Shown here: piece by piece, positions 6,839 through 12,229 of the stretch | How positions within the stretch are numbered: position 1 is the stretch's first letter | Layout of the letters: every line of letters starts with the position of its first letter | NCBI GenBank assembly: GCA_051001455.1 | Contig: JBPCNH010000005.1 | Coordinates: 1 to 12,229 of the forward strand | Direction: 5' to 3' | Source: JBPCNH01 sp051001455 | GTDB taxonomy: Bacteria > Actinomycetota > CADDZG01 > WHSQ01 | Length of the DNA: 12,229 nucleotides | Notes under the pieces: generated by a model | What the model saw: the letters and a program-made list of their open reading frames with translations, nothing else | Database searches by the model: none | What the model was told of the DNA's origin: nothing | Made by a program: the position numbers and the translations under genes

Positions 6839-7011
6839 CGGGCACCCCCGCTGAGGTTGGCCTGCATGTGGTCGCGGTGGTGCCGCCAGTAGTGCTTGCG
6901 AACGGCCGGTCCGACGCTCCATCCGGCGGGAACGCGGATCGTCTTCTTGCATCTCTTGCAGACGGGTGCCTTCCGCCGTCTGCTCTTCTTCTTGGGCTCT
7001 GCCGAGGCCAA
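6835..7011 (-). CDS. Small putative zinc-finger-like protein (58 aa)
   Basis: The product is very basic at the N-terminus (EPKKKSRRRKAP), then has VCKRCKKTIRVPAGW and VRKHYWRHHRDHM. This gives a C-x2-C-x18-H-x3-H arrangement that could bind one zinc ion, longer between the cysteines and histidines than the bacterial Ros/MucR finger (C-x2-C-x9-H-x3-H). With the basic tail, nucleic-acid binding is plausible but inferred. Start: AGGAGGT (7019-7025) is ideally spaced, 7 nt, from a TTG at 7011; an in-frame GTG at 7020 would add three residues (61 aa) but overlaps the ribosome site. The TGA stop overlaps the next start as ATGA, so it forms a two-gene operon with the 71-residue gene. Confidence 0.65.
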   Translation of the reverse strand: MASAEPKKKSRRRKAPVCKRCKKTIRVPAGWSVGPAVRKHYWRHHRDHMQANLSGGAR

Positions 7012-7018
7012 GCGACTC

Positions 7019-7025
7019 ACCTCCT
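7019..7025 (-). promoter_or_regulatory. Strong Shine-Dalgarno site of the zinc-binding small gene
   Basis: AGGAGGT on the minus strand, 7 nt upstream of TTG at 7011. It overlaps the GTG at 7020-7018 and so argues for the rarer TTG start. Confidence 0.6.
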
Positions 7026-7068
7026 GCAGCCCGGGATCGCGGCTCTGCGACAGAACGTAAGGGGTGGG

Positions 7069-7096
7069 TGTGACAACTAACCGGGAGTGCTATCAA
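7069..7096 (+). promoter_or_regulatory. Putative promoter of the dehydrogenase gene
   Basis: TATCAA (7091-7096) lies 7 nt before the ATG at 7104. TGTGAC (7069-7074, spacer 16) or GTGACA (7070-7075, spacer 15) could be the -35. The -10 lacks the conserved final T, so this is the weakest of the leaderless candidates, but no Shine-Dalgarno sequence is near the start either. Confidence 0.35.
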
Positions 7097-7103
7097 TGCC
7101 GCT

Positions 7104-8135
7104 ATGAGAGCACTCGCGATCGAAGATCAGAATGGCCCCTCGTCGGCGCGCGTGATGCAGGTGCCCGATCCCACTCCTGGACCCGGTGAGGTGGTCGTAC
7201 GCGTCCATGCGGCCGCTCTGAATCACCTCGATCTGTGGACGCTCTCGGGCGACCTAGGTATCGAACTCGACTTCCCGTACGTCCTCGGCGCCGACGGAGC
7301 AGGCGTCGTAGTGGCGGTCGGCGACGATGTGACGGGTCTGAAGGAGGGCGACCGGGTGGCGATCAACCCGGCGCTGGCCTGCCGCGTGTGTGAGTTCTGC
7401 CGCGCCGGTGAACATTCAACCTGCGCCCGCTTTGAGATGCTGGGAGAGCATCGCGACGGAACCATCGCCGAGTACGTGAAGGTTCCTGCTGTCAACTGTT
7501 TCCCGTTCCCGGAGAACCTATCGTTCGAGCAGGCTGCCGCACTCGGCGTGACCTTCATCACGGCGTACCGGATGCTCTTTACGAGGGCTCGCATGGAGCC
7601 GGGCGAGTGGATCCTCGTAACGGGGATCGGAGGCGGGCTGGCACTCTCACTGTTCCAATTGGCACGCCCGCTCGCCGGCCGGATCTTCGTCACTTCTTCC
7701 TCCGACGCCAAGCTCGAGCGCGCTGCGTCCATGGGGGCGGACGGGGGCGTCAACTACAAGGACGACGACGTAGGTAAGGGAGTGAGGCGACTGACCGCCA
7801 AACGGGGCGTGGACCTCGCGGCCGATTCCGCGGGCGGCCCGTCCGTCGACCAGGCTTTGCGTGCTCTGCGGAAAGGTGGCCGGTTGGTGATAGCAGGTGC
7901 AACCGCCGGCCGCACCGCCGAGTTCGACGTGCGACGCCTGTTCTGGAACCAGCTGCAGATCATCGGTTCGACCATGGGCTCGGACGCGGACGTGTCCGAC
8001 ATGCTCCGTTACGTTGCCGGCAGTGGGATCGAGCCCTTGATCGACAGGGTCTACCCGCTCGATGAGGGTCCCGACGCGATCGCGTACCTCGCGTCGGGAG
8101 AGCAGTTCGGCAAGATCGTGATCACCGTCGCGTGA
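7104..8135 (+). CDS. Medium-chain (zinc-binding-type) dehydrogenase/reductase
   Basis: The 343-residue product is an NAD(P)(H)-dependent oxidoreductase of the MDR superfamily. The GroES-like N-terminal domain contains the structural-zinc lobe as ACRVCEFCRAGEHSTC, with C93, C96, C99 and C107. The catalytic-zinc ligands of alcohol dehydrogenases are absent: the usual Cys is N40 in ALNHLDLW, and GHE is replaced by GAD (62-64). The Rossmann glycine motif reads VTGIGGGLAL (172-181), followed by FVTSSS and the MGADGGVNYKDDD region. This matches the NHLD/GADGAG subgroup of uncharacterised zinc-binding dehydrogenases, more like quinone or enoyl reductases in chemistry than zinc alcohol dehydrogenases. 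The 3' end overlaps the convergent P1 peptidase by 14 bp. The substrate is unknown. Confidence 0.9.
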   Translation: MRALAIEDQNGPSSARVMQVPDPTPGPGEVVVRVHAAALNHLDLWTLSGDLGIELDFPYVLGADGAGVVVAVGDDVTGLKEGDRVAINPALACRVCEFCRAGEHSTCARFEMLGEHRDGTIAEYVKVPAVNCFPFPENLSFEQAAALGVTFITAYRMLFTRARMEPGEWILVTGIGGGLALSLFQLARPLAGRIFVTSSSDAKLERAASMGADGGVNYKDDDVGKGVRRLTAKRGVDLAADSAGGPSVDQALRALRKGGRLVIAGATAGRTAEFDVRRLFWNQLQIIGSTMGSDADVSDMLRYVAGSGIEPLIDRVYPLDEGPDAIAYLASGEQFGKIVITVA

Positions 8136-9054
8136 CCGGGTCGAACTGAGACCTCTCGGTCGAAGTGGCAGCAACGGCGTCGCGGACCGCGGCGGCGACG
8201 GCCTTGGTGGCGAGGTAACCGAGCAGGTCCACGCTTGCGGGGGGTGCACCGGGTTCCGGCGGCGCGGTCACCGAGAAGACGATGTCTCCGTCGTAGCGGG
8301 TATGCGCGGGCCGGACCGCGACGGTGATCCCGTCGGACCCGCGCTCGGCGAGGAAGCGCGCGTCCCGTTTGTCTATCGCGGCGGAGGTTGCGACGAGCGC
8401 AAGGACGGTGTTGCCGGTTACTTCCGGTTGGGTTCCCGGTGGCGGGAGAAATCTGGGCTCGGCGGCCGTCGTGCCGGCGAGAACGGTTCCATCCTCGCCC
8501 ACCACGTCGCCCAGAGCGTTCACGATCGCGATCGCTGCGACACGGGCTCCGTTCTCGGTGGCTTCACTTACTCCGACCCCGCCGGCTACCGCGTGCTCCC
8601 GACCGGCCCACTTGCCGACGGTGCAACCGGCTCCGGCACCGACCAGACCGGTGGCGATGTCGCCCTCGTGGGCGGCGTCACATGCATCCCGGCCTGCTTG
8701 CGGGCCCGGGCGCGCGGAGGCGTCGCCTGCACCGAGATCGAATACGACGGCGGTCGGGACGATCGGCACCAGCGCGGGCGGGGTGCGGAAGCCGACGCCG
8801 CGCTCTTCGAGCCACGACATCACCCCGCCGGCGGCATCGAGTCCGAATGCGGAACCGCCGGTGAGGAGCACGCCGTGTATCTCGTTAAGGCGGCGTTCCG
8901 CTCGGAGCGACTCGATCTCCCTGGAGCCGGGCGAGGATCCCCGGATGTCGCAGGAGGCGATGTTGCCCGGTGGCGGCAGGATGACGGTGCACCCTGTCTT
9001 GCCGACGGGATCCGTCCAGTGACCGACCTTGAAGTTCCACCCGAGTGCTGCCAC
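8122..9054 (-). CDS. P1 (S58/NylC-DmpA) family self-processing peptidase or amidase
   Basis: Members are Ntn-like-fold hydrolases that cleave themselves into two chains and then act as aminopeptidases, beta-aminopeptidases or nylon-oligomer amidases. In this 310-residue product GVLLTGGSAFGLDAAGGVM (61-79) is the family's conserved segment. EVTGNTVLALVATSA (211-225) contains the expected autocleavage site between N215 and T216, making T216 the N-terminal nucleophile of the beta chain, as in NylC (Asn-Thr) rather than DmpA (Ser). The N-terminal VGHWTDPVGKTGCTVIL matches the start of NylC-like proteins. The GTG start at 9054 has no Shine-Dalgarno site but TACACT ends 7 nt upstream. The gene is divergent from the zinc-ribbon membrane gene and convergent with the dehydrogenase. 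No signal peptide is seen. The substrate is unknown. Confidence 0.9.
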   Translation of the reverse strand: MAALGWNFKVGHWTDPVGKTGCTVILPPPGNIASCDIRGSSPGSREIESLRAERRLNEIHGVLLTGGSAFGLDAAGGVMSWLEERGVGFRTPPALVPIVPTAVVFDLGAGDASARPGPQAGRDACDAAHEGDIATGLVGAGAGCTVGKWAGREHAVAGGVGVSEATENGARVAAIAIVNALGDVVGEDGTVLAGTTAAEPRFLPPPGTQPEVTGNTVLALVATSAAIDKRDARFLAERGSDGITVAVRPAHTRYDGDIVFSVTAPPEPGAPPASVDLLGYLATKAVAAAVRDAVAATSTERSQFDPVTRR

Positions 9055-9061
9055 TGCGAGG

Positions 9062-9067
9062 AGTGTA
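9062..9067 (-). promoter_or_regulatory. -10 element of leaderless promoter for the P1 peptidase
   Basis: TACACT on the minus strand, then 7 nt (CCTCGCA), then GTG at 9054. The spacing supports a GTG start on a leaderless message. Confidence 0.5.
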
Positions 9068-9073
9068 GCGGCA

Positions 9074-9090
9074 GGCCTGAACGACAGGCC
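9074..9090. promoter_or_regulatory. Inverted repeat in divergent promoter region, possible operator
   Basis: GGCCTG-AACGA-CAGGCC is a perfect 6 bp inverted repeat with a 5 nt centre. It lies between the opposing -10 boxes of the P1 peptidase and the zinc-ribbon gene and overlaps the expected -35 region of both. It could bind a regulator controlling both genes. As GC-rich short repeats arise by chance, this is tentative. Confidence 0.3.
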
Positions 9091-9109
9091 CGGGCGCGGC
9101 TCCTAGTAT
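9081..9109 (+). promoter_or_regulatory. Promoter of the zinc-ribbon membrane protein gene
   Basis: ACGACA (9081-9086, four of six matches to TTGACA) and TAGTAT (9104-9109) are separated by 17 bp. The -10 ends 7 nt before the ATG at 9117, consistent with a leaderless transcript; no Shine-Dalgarno sequence precedes the start. Confidence 0.52.
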
Positions 9110-9116
9110 CTCTGCG

Positions 9117-10553
9117 ATGAGATGCCCGAGCTGTGGCGAGACACCCGCCCTCGCCGATGCCAGATTCTGCCCGCATTGCGGTTCGGCTCTGACGAGTGGC
9201 GAAGGTGACGCCACGCGCGAGCTCTCGGCGCCCGCGGCCGGCGCTACCGACGACCCTCGACCGCCCGGGGGGGAGCAGTCGCAGCAGCAAGGGGCTACGG
9301 GCAAACTTCCTGTCGAGGACGCGGCTGTTCCGAAGATGGAGGAAGCCGGGGGCATCGCTCGTGACTTCTCCCACTCCGTAAGGCGCGCCGCTATAGCCGG
9401 AGGATGGAAGGAGCTCGCCATCGCAGCCGGCTTCGCGTTCCTCGTAGCCGCTACCGCCGGTGCGCTTCTCGTCCTGGCTGCGAAGTTGCATCTGCCGTCC
9501 CTCGGCGAAGGGGCATCCCCCGTCGAGGTCGTGAGTGGTGTGGTCATGGCCGGCTTAGGCGTTCTCGGGGCGCAGCTCCATCTGGGCGAGGTGACGGTTT
9601 CGGCGCTTCCTTTGGGAGCTTTGGGCTTCGTGCTGTGGTCTCTAGTTTGGTCGGTCGGGCGTTACGTCCGGCAGACCGATGTCGTTGGTCCGAGAGCCGG
9701 CGCCCTCGAAGGAGCGAAGGTCGCCGTCCCCTTGGCGCTCTTGTGTTGGCTCGCGGCGTTGATCTTCCGTGTCCGGATCGACCCCGATCCGGTCTTCATC
9801 GGGGCCTGGTCCGCGCTCTTCGCCGGAGCCCTGTGGGGTTTCGTCGCCGGAGCACTCGGGGGGCTCACCGCTCACGCGAGCCCCGTCGCACGTCTGCGTG
9901 AAGGCCTTCGGGAGATCGAGCGGGCGTCGCGCCCGGTTTACGAGGGACTGGTGTCCGGCGGACTGATGCTGGGACTCGCCGGCGTGCTCGTGGCAGCCGC
10001 AACGCTGTTGTGGCTGACTTTGGGGTTGATCGGATCGAGCGACATGGTGGGGAAGGAGGTCGCCGCCGCCGGGATCTATCTCATCGCGTTCCTGCCGAAC
10101 ATGATCGCCGCGGTGGCGACTTTGGCGTTGGGAGGCGCCGTCGACGTCGGCGCGCGCGTGACGGCCGGCGGGGGCATCGCCGGGGGGATCCAGGAGGTGT
10201 CGTTATTCGATTGGAGGGGCGACGCCGGCACACCGTGGCCGCTGTTCTTTCTGTTGCTGATCCCATTGCTCGCGACGCTGTTCGCGGGGTTCACCGCGCG
10301 CCGAAGGACACGGGTGCCGGATCGCATCTGGTGGGTGGTCGGCATCGCCGCGGTGATCTTCGCGCTGGTGGCGGCGGAGCTCGCCTCGTTGGCCGACGCG
10401 AGGCTCGGAGCCGGACTCGTGCACGAGCGAGGGATCGGCGTCGTGGCGCCGCGCGCGTGGATGGTGCTGCTCCTCGGTTCGGCGTGGGGGATCGTGGGGG
10501 GAGCAGCCGGGTGGAAGGTCGCCGAAGCGCAGCCGGAGCGTTCAAAGACATGA
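9117..10553 (+). CDS. Zinc-ribbon domain polytopic membrane protein of unknown function
   Basis: The 478-residue product begins with a short zinc ribbon, CPSC and CPHC (C3, C6, C18, C21), on an apparently cytoplasmic N-terminus. A low-complexity polar linker rich in Pro, Gly and Gln covers about 26-90. About nine or ten hydrophobic segments follow, at roughly 99-122, 136-154, 162-182, 202-218, 226-250, 278-302, 318-340, 374-393, 403-424 and 447-466. There are no obvious transporter motifs, and I do not recognise the membrane domain. Zinc ribbons joined to membrane domains by linkers are common in bacteria and rarely explained. The ATG is supported by TAGTAT 7 nt upstream. Its TGA overlaps the start of the metallo-hydrolase gene as ATGA, so the two form an operon, but a shared pathway is not evident. 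Confidence 0.8.
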   Translation: MRCPSCGETPALADARFCPHCGSALTSGEGDATRELSAPAAGATDDPRPPGGEQSQQQGATGKLPVEDAAVPKMEEAGGIARDFSHSVRRAAIAGGWKELAIAAGFAFLVAATAGALLVLAAKLHLPSLGEGASPVEVVSGVVMAGLGVLGAQLHLGEVTVSALPLGALGFVLWSLVWSVGRYVRQTDVVGPRAGALEGAKVAVPLALLCWLAALIFRVRIDPDPVFIGAWSALFAGALWGFVAGALGGLTAHASPVARLREGLREIERASRPVYEGLVSGGLMLGLAGVLVAAATLLWLTLGLIGSSDMVGKEVAAAGIYLIAFLPNMIAAVATLALGGAVDVGARVTAGGGIAGGIQEVSLFDWRGDAGTPWPLFFLLLIPLLATLFAGFTARRRTRVPDRIWWVVGIAAVIFALVAAELASLADARLGAGLVHERGIGVVAPRAWMVLLLGSAWGIVGGAAGWKVAEAQPERSKT

Positions 10554-11185
10554 GCTTTCGCATCTTTCTCCAGCGCGCGGTGGGGCCCCTTGGATGCAAT
10601 TGCTACATCGTGGGCGACGATGTAGCCAAGAAAGCCGTCGTGATCGACCCGGGCGGCGATGCCGATGAGCTCGCAGCCGCGATCGCGAAACACGAGCTGA
10701 CCATCACCGCGCTCGTCGCAACCCACGCTCACTTCGATCATGTGCTGGCAGCGGACCGTCTCCGACAGATCACCGGCGCGCCGTTCTACCTGCACGACGA
10801 CGACAAGCCGGTGCTGACCTGGCTCCAAGAGTCGGGCCGGATGTTCCTCGGGATCGACCTTCCGCCTCCCCCCGAGGTGGACAGCTCCGCCCGGGAGGGC
10901 GAGCTGATCGTCGCAGGCTCGGTCGAGCTTCAGATCATCCACACGCCGGGACACTCACCGGGATCCGTGGCCCTGGCGGGGGCGGACGTGCTCTTCGCAG
11001 GGGACACGCTGTTCGCCGGCTCGATCGGACGTACGGACCTGCCTGGCGGGGACGGGCAAGCGCTGATCGATGCCGTGCGCGGCAAGCTCTTCACCTTCGA
11101 CGACGACACTCCGGTCTATCCGGGGCACGGCCCCTCCACGACCATCGGAGTGGAGAAAGCCACGAACCCCTTCGTCGGACTCTAG
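10550..11185 (+). CDS. Metallo-beta-lactamase-fold hydrolase (glyoxalase II-like)
   Basis: The 211-residue product is a cytoplasmic dimetal hydrolase. THAHFDH (58-64) is the HxHxDH metal motif, HTPGHSPGS (131-139) supplies H135, FAGDTLF (149-155) supplies the bridging D152, and PGHG (191-194) the last His. The length and the GRTDLPGGD segment match the short glyoxalase II-like group that also includes persulfide dioxygenase relatives. It lacks the C-terminal helical domain of true glyoxalase II, so a thioester hydrolase role is plausible but unproven. The ATG overlaps the stop of the membrane-protein gene as ATGA; translation in this frame upstream of 10550 lies inside that gene and is ignored. 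The stop lies 27 bp from the convergent cupredoxin gene. Confidence 0.9.
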   Translation: MSFRIFLQRAVGPLGCNCYIVGDDVAKKAVVIDPGGDADELAAAIAKHELTITALVATHAHFDHVLAADRLRQITGAPFYLHDDDKPVLTWLQESGRMFLGIDLPPPPEVDSSAREGELIVAGSVELQIIHTPGHSPGSVALAGADVLFAGDTLFAGSIGRTDLPGGDGQALIDAVRGKLFTFDDDTPVYPGHGPSTTIGVEKATNPFVGL

Positions 11186-11212
11186 GCGTCCCTCCCGGGG
11201 CCAACTCGGGTC

Positions 11213-11677
11213 CTAGTAGTCGATCCCGTCGTCGTTCTCCTCGACCCCTTCTCCGGTCTCGGAATCATCGGTCCCTGAGCCACCCGTTCCCACGATGAGC
11301 TTGCCGGTCATCTGTGCGGGGTGGAAGCGGCAGTAGAAGGAATAGGTGGCATCCCCATCGGGCGCGGTCACGGCCGCTTCCTCGGCGCTGCCTCCGGATG
11401 CCTCGATGTCGATCTCCAGCTCGTCGATGGTGAAGGAGTGAGTGACGTCGTCCTCGTTCGTGAGCGTGATGACGACTTCTTCCGAGGTATCTACGGACAA
11501 CGTGTCGGGAGAGAACGAGAAGTCGGCGGCGGTGACGTCGAGCGGAGCCCCCTCGAGGCCAGGATCCCCGGCGTCGCCCGCAGGCTCCGGGATGTCTTCC
11601 GTCCCGCAAGCGGCGCCCACAAGGGCGAGGCTGAGGGCCAGGATGGCGGCGATATTCCTAGGACGGTTCTGTCGCAC
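11213..11677 (-). CDS. Cupredoxin-domain lipoprotein
   Basis: The 154-residue product has a signal peptide with lipobox-like VGAAC, predicted lipidation at C24, a short acidic Pro/Gly linker, and a cupredoxin domain (about 46-129). Type 1 copper ligands can be assigned: H80 in VTHSF, then C116, H119 and M123 in YCRFHPAQM, followed by the terminal strand TGKLIV. It should sit on the outer face of the membrane and carry electrons or bind copper; a partner is not encoded nearby. The C-terminal 25 residues are strongly acidic and low-complexity. The GTG start is fixed by AGGAGG with 6 nt spacing, so this message has a leader. It is convergent with the metallo-hydrolase gene and lies downstream of the 80-residue gene on the same strand, 78 bp apart. 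Confidence 0.85.
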   Translation of the reverse strand: MRQNRPRNIAAILALSLALVGAACGTEDIPEPAGDAGDPGLEGAPLDVTAADFSFSPDTLSVDTSEEVVITLTNEDDVTHSFTIDELEIDIEASGGSAEEAAVTAPDGDATYSFYCRFHPAQMTGKLIVGTGGSGTDDSETGEGVEENDDGIDY

Positions 11678-11683
11678 GATCTA

Positions 11684-11689
11684 CCTCCT
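11684..11689 (-). promoter_or_regulatory. Shine-Dalgarno site of the cupredoxin gene
   Basis: AGGAGG on the minus strand, 6 nt from the GTG at 11677. It decides the non-ATG start, which is also where the signal peptide begins. Confidence 0.7.
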
Positions 11690-11712
11690 CGGCACGCGCG
11701 GATATAGCACCG

Positions 11713-11718
11713 ATACTA
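11713..11718 (-). promoter_or_regulatory. Possible -10 element upstream of the cupredoxin gene
   Basis: TAGTAT on the minus strand, about 35 nt before the start codon; TATATC at 11701-11706 is an alternative. No convincing -35 is seen. Transcription from either would give a leader containing the AGGAGG site. Confidence 0.3.
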
Positions 11719-11755
11719 GGCGCTCTGTACCTCTAGGACCGGCGTTGTGCTGCCG

Positions 11756-11998
11756 CTACTGGATGTAGGGCTTGACGGGTGGGAGAGGGACCCCGGGATA
11801 GCGGTCGATCTCACGCTCGAGGGTGATCTTGAAGTGGTCCTCGCGGTTGGCGACCTTACGGTCGACCTCACGGAAACCCAGCCTCTGCAAGCGTTTCATC
11901 TCTCCGGCGTAGCTCTTGCGCAGCTTCCCATCGGGAGCCGTCGCGTACGCGTCGAGAACGAGGCGCTGCGTGACTTTCTTCTGTTTGCCTTCTGCCAT
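11756..11998 (-). CDS. Small basic protein of unknown function (80 aa)
   Basis: I do not recognise this protein. It is rich in Lys and Arg, begins MAEGKQKKVTQRLVLDAY, has a predicted helical centre (KSYAGEMKRLQRLGFREVDRK split around 28-48) and ends in a proline-rich tail, PGVPLPPVKPYIQ (68-80). There are no cysteines, no signal peptide and no membrane segment, so it should be soluble and cytoplasmic. The ATG at 11998 is supported by TAGAGT 6 nt upstream and no Shine-Dalgarno sequence. Codon use is GC-rich like its neighbours. It is divergent from the aldehyde dehydrogenase gene, 51 bp away. Confidence 0.65.
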   Translation of the reverse strand: MAEGKQKKVTQRLVLDAYATAPDGKLRKSYAGEMKRLQRLGFREVDRKVANREDHFKITLEREIDRYPGVPLPPVKPYIQ

Positions 11999-12004
11999 GT
12001 CGGT

Positions 12005-12010
12005 ACTCTA
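12005..12010 (-). promoter_or_regulatory. -10 element of leaderless promoter for the 80 aa gene
   Basis: TAGAGT on the minus strand, then 6 nt (ACCGAC), then ATG at 11998. No ribosome-binding sequence is present and no clear -35 is visible. Confidence 0.5.
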
Positions 12011-12049
12011 CCCGTAGCGCACCGCCATCGAGACGAGCAGGGGGAAGCC

Positions 12050-12229
12050 GTGCCCGACGTGAAGAGGTTCCTGGTCGCAGGACAGTGGCGTCAGGGCAGT
12101 GGAATCTTCGAGGTCGTGAGCCCCTATGCCGGGGCGACGGTGGCCACCGCCGCGACCCCCGGTGACGCCGACGTGGCGCAGGCCACGACCGCGATAGCCG
12201 CGGCTTTCTCTGAGTGTCGGAAGCTTCCC
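12050..12229 (+). CDS. Aldehyde dehydrogenase family protein, N-terminal part
   Basis: The gene runs off the right edge; 60 residues are visible. The start VKRFLVAGQW, then FEVVSPYAGATVATAATPGDADVAQATTAIAAA (given here as family pattern at 20-52), is the standard opening of NAD(P)-dependent aldehyde dehydrogenases: the 'F-x2-G-W, V-x-SP-x-G' strand followed by the helix of paired alanines. Catalytic Cys and Glu lie outside the window, so the substrate class is unknown. The GTG at 12050 is preferred because a purine-rich AGGGGGA (12039-12045) lies 4 nt upstream; an in-frame GTG at 12059 is the alternative. The 51 bp to the divergent 80-residue gene must hold its promoter. Confidence 0.8.
   Translation, partial: MPDVKRFLVAGQWRQGSGIFEVVSPYAGATVATAATPGDADVAQATTAIAAAFSECRKLP

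Noticed and set aside
8302..9120. 272-codon plus-strand open frame opposite the P1 peptidase
   Set aside because: It is a shadow of a gene with conserved autocleavage motif; Gly/Arg-rich translation without domain signature.
10010..10549. Upstream extension of the MBL-fold hydrolase
   Set aside because: The extension lies within the zinc-ribbon membrane gene in another frame and is Arg/Gly-rich; the hydrolase starts at the ATG that overlaps the upstream stop.
11186..11212. Possible terminator between the MBL hydrolase and cupredoxin genes
   Set aside because: Only a 4 bp CCCG/CGGG pairing is visible with no T run on either strand.
1..12229. Defence island, prophage or secondary-metabolite cluster
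   Set aside because: No integrase, transposase, restriction, toxin-antitoxin, CRISPR, polyketide or peptide-synthetase signatures were found; genes are unrelated housekeeping or accessory enzymes.

Overview
The window looks like a compact piece of the chromosome of a GC-rich actinobacterium, probably an uncultivated lineage. Four things point that way: a WS/DGAT-type acyltransferase, an actinobacterial LexA operator, actinobacterial-looking lipoproteins, and many genes whose start codon lies 6-7 nt after a TAnnnT -10 box (leaderless transcription). I see no tRNA, rRNA, CRISPR array, insertion sequence or phage module, and no gene-free stretch longer than about 300 bases. The longest non-coding stretch is 149-360, which carries a promoter and an operator.

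Layout, left to right. A truncated minus-strand gene (1-148; unknown, possibly an SOS-controlled DUF222/HNH protein) has a LexA box in its promoter. Next is a WS/DGAT acyltransferase (361-1740, minus). Only 32 bp separates it from a divergent two-gene unit: pcm-like isoaspartyl methyltransferase, then a metallophosphoesterase lipoprotein (1773-3304, plus). That unit runs into a secreted GH15-like protein (3301-5496, minus), and the two genes share a CTAG at their stop codons. An RmuC-family protein (5596-6633, plus) overlaps the end of a minus-strand pair of small genes: a 58-61 aa CxxC/HxxxH putative zinc-binding protein and a 71 aa protein. A medium-chain dehydrogenase (7104-8135, plus) overlaps the end of a P1/S58 peptidase (8122-9054, minus). 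A zinc-ribbon polytopic membrane protein and a metallo-beta-lactamase-fold hydrolase form another coupled plus-strand pair (9117-11185). A cupredoxin lipoprotein and an 80 aa orphan gene are on the minus strand, and the window ends inside an aldehyde dehydrogenase gene.

The genes are mostly single housekeeping or accessory enzymes (neutral lipid synthesis, protein repair, cell-envelope phosphoester and glycan hydrolysis, DNA maintenance, carbonyl metabolism). I see no single pathway or defence island. The strongest higher-order signal is architectural: genes alternate in strand, share very short divergent promoter regions, overlap at convergent ends, and begin in one of three ways: leaderless, Shine-Dalgarno-led, or coupled by ATGA overlap. 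The least explained genes are the small zinc-binding pair, the 80 aa gene and the zinc-ribbon membrane protein.
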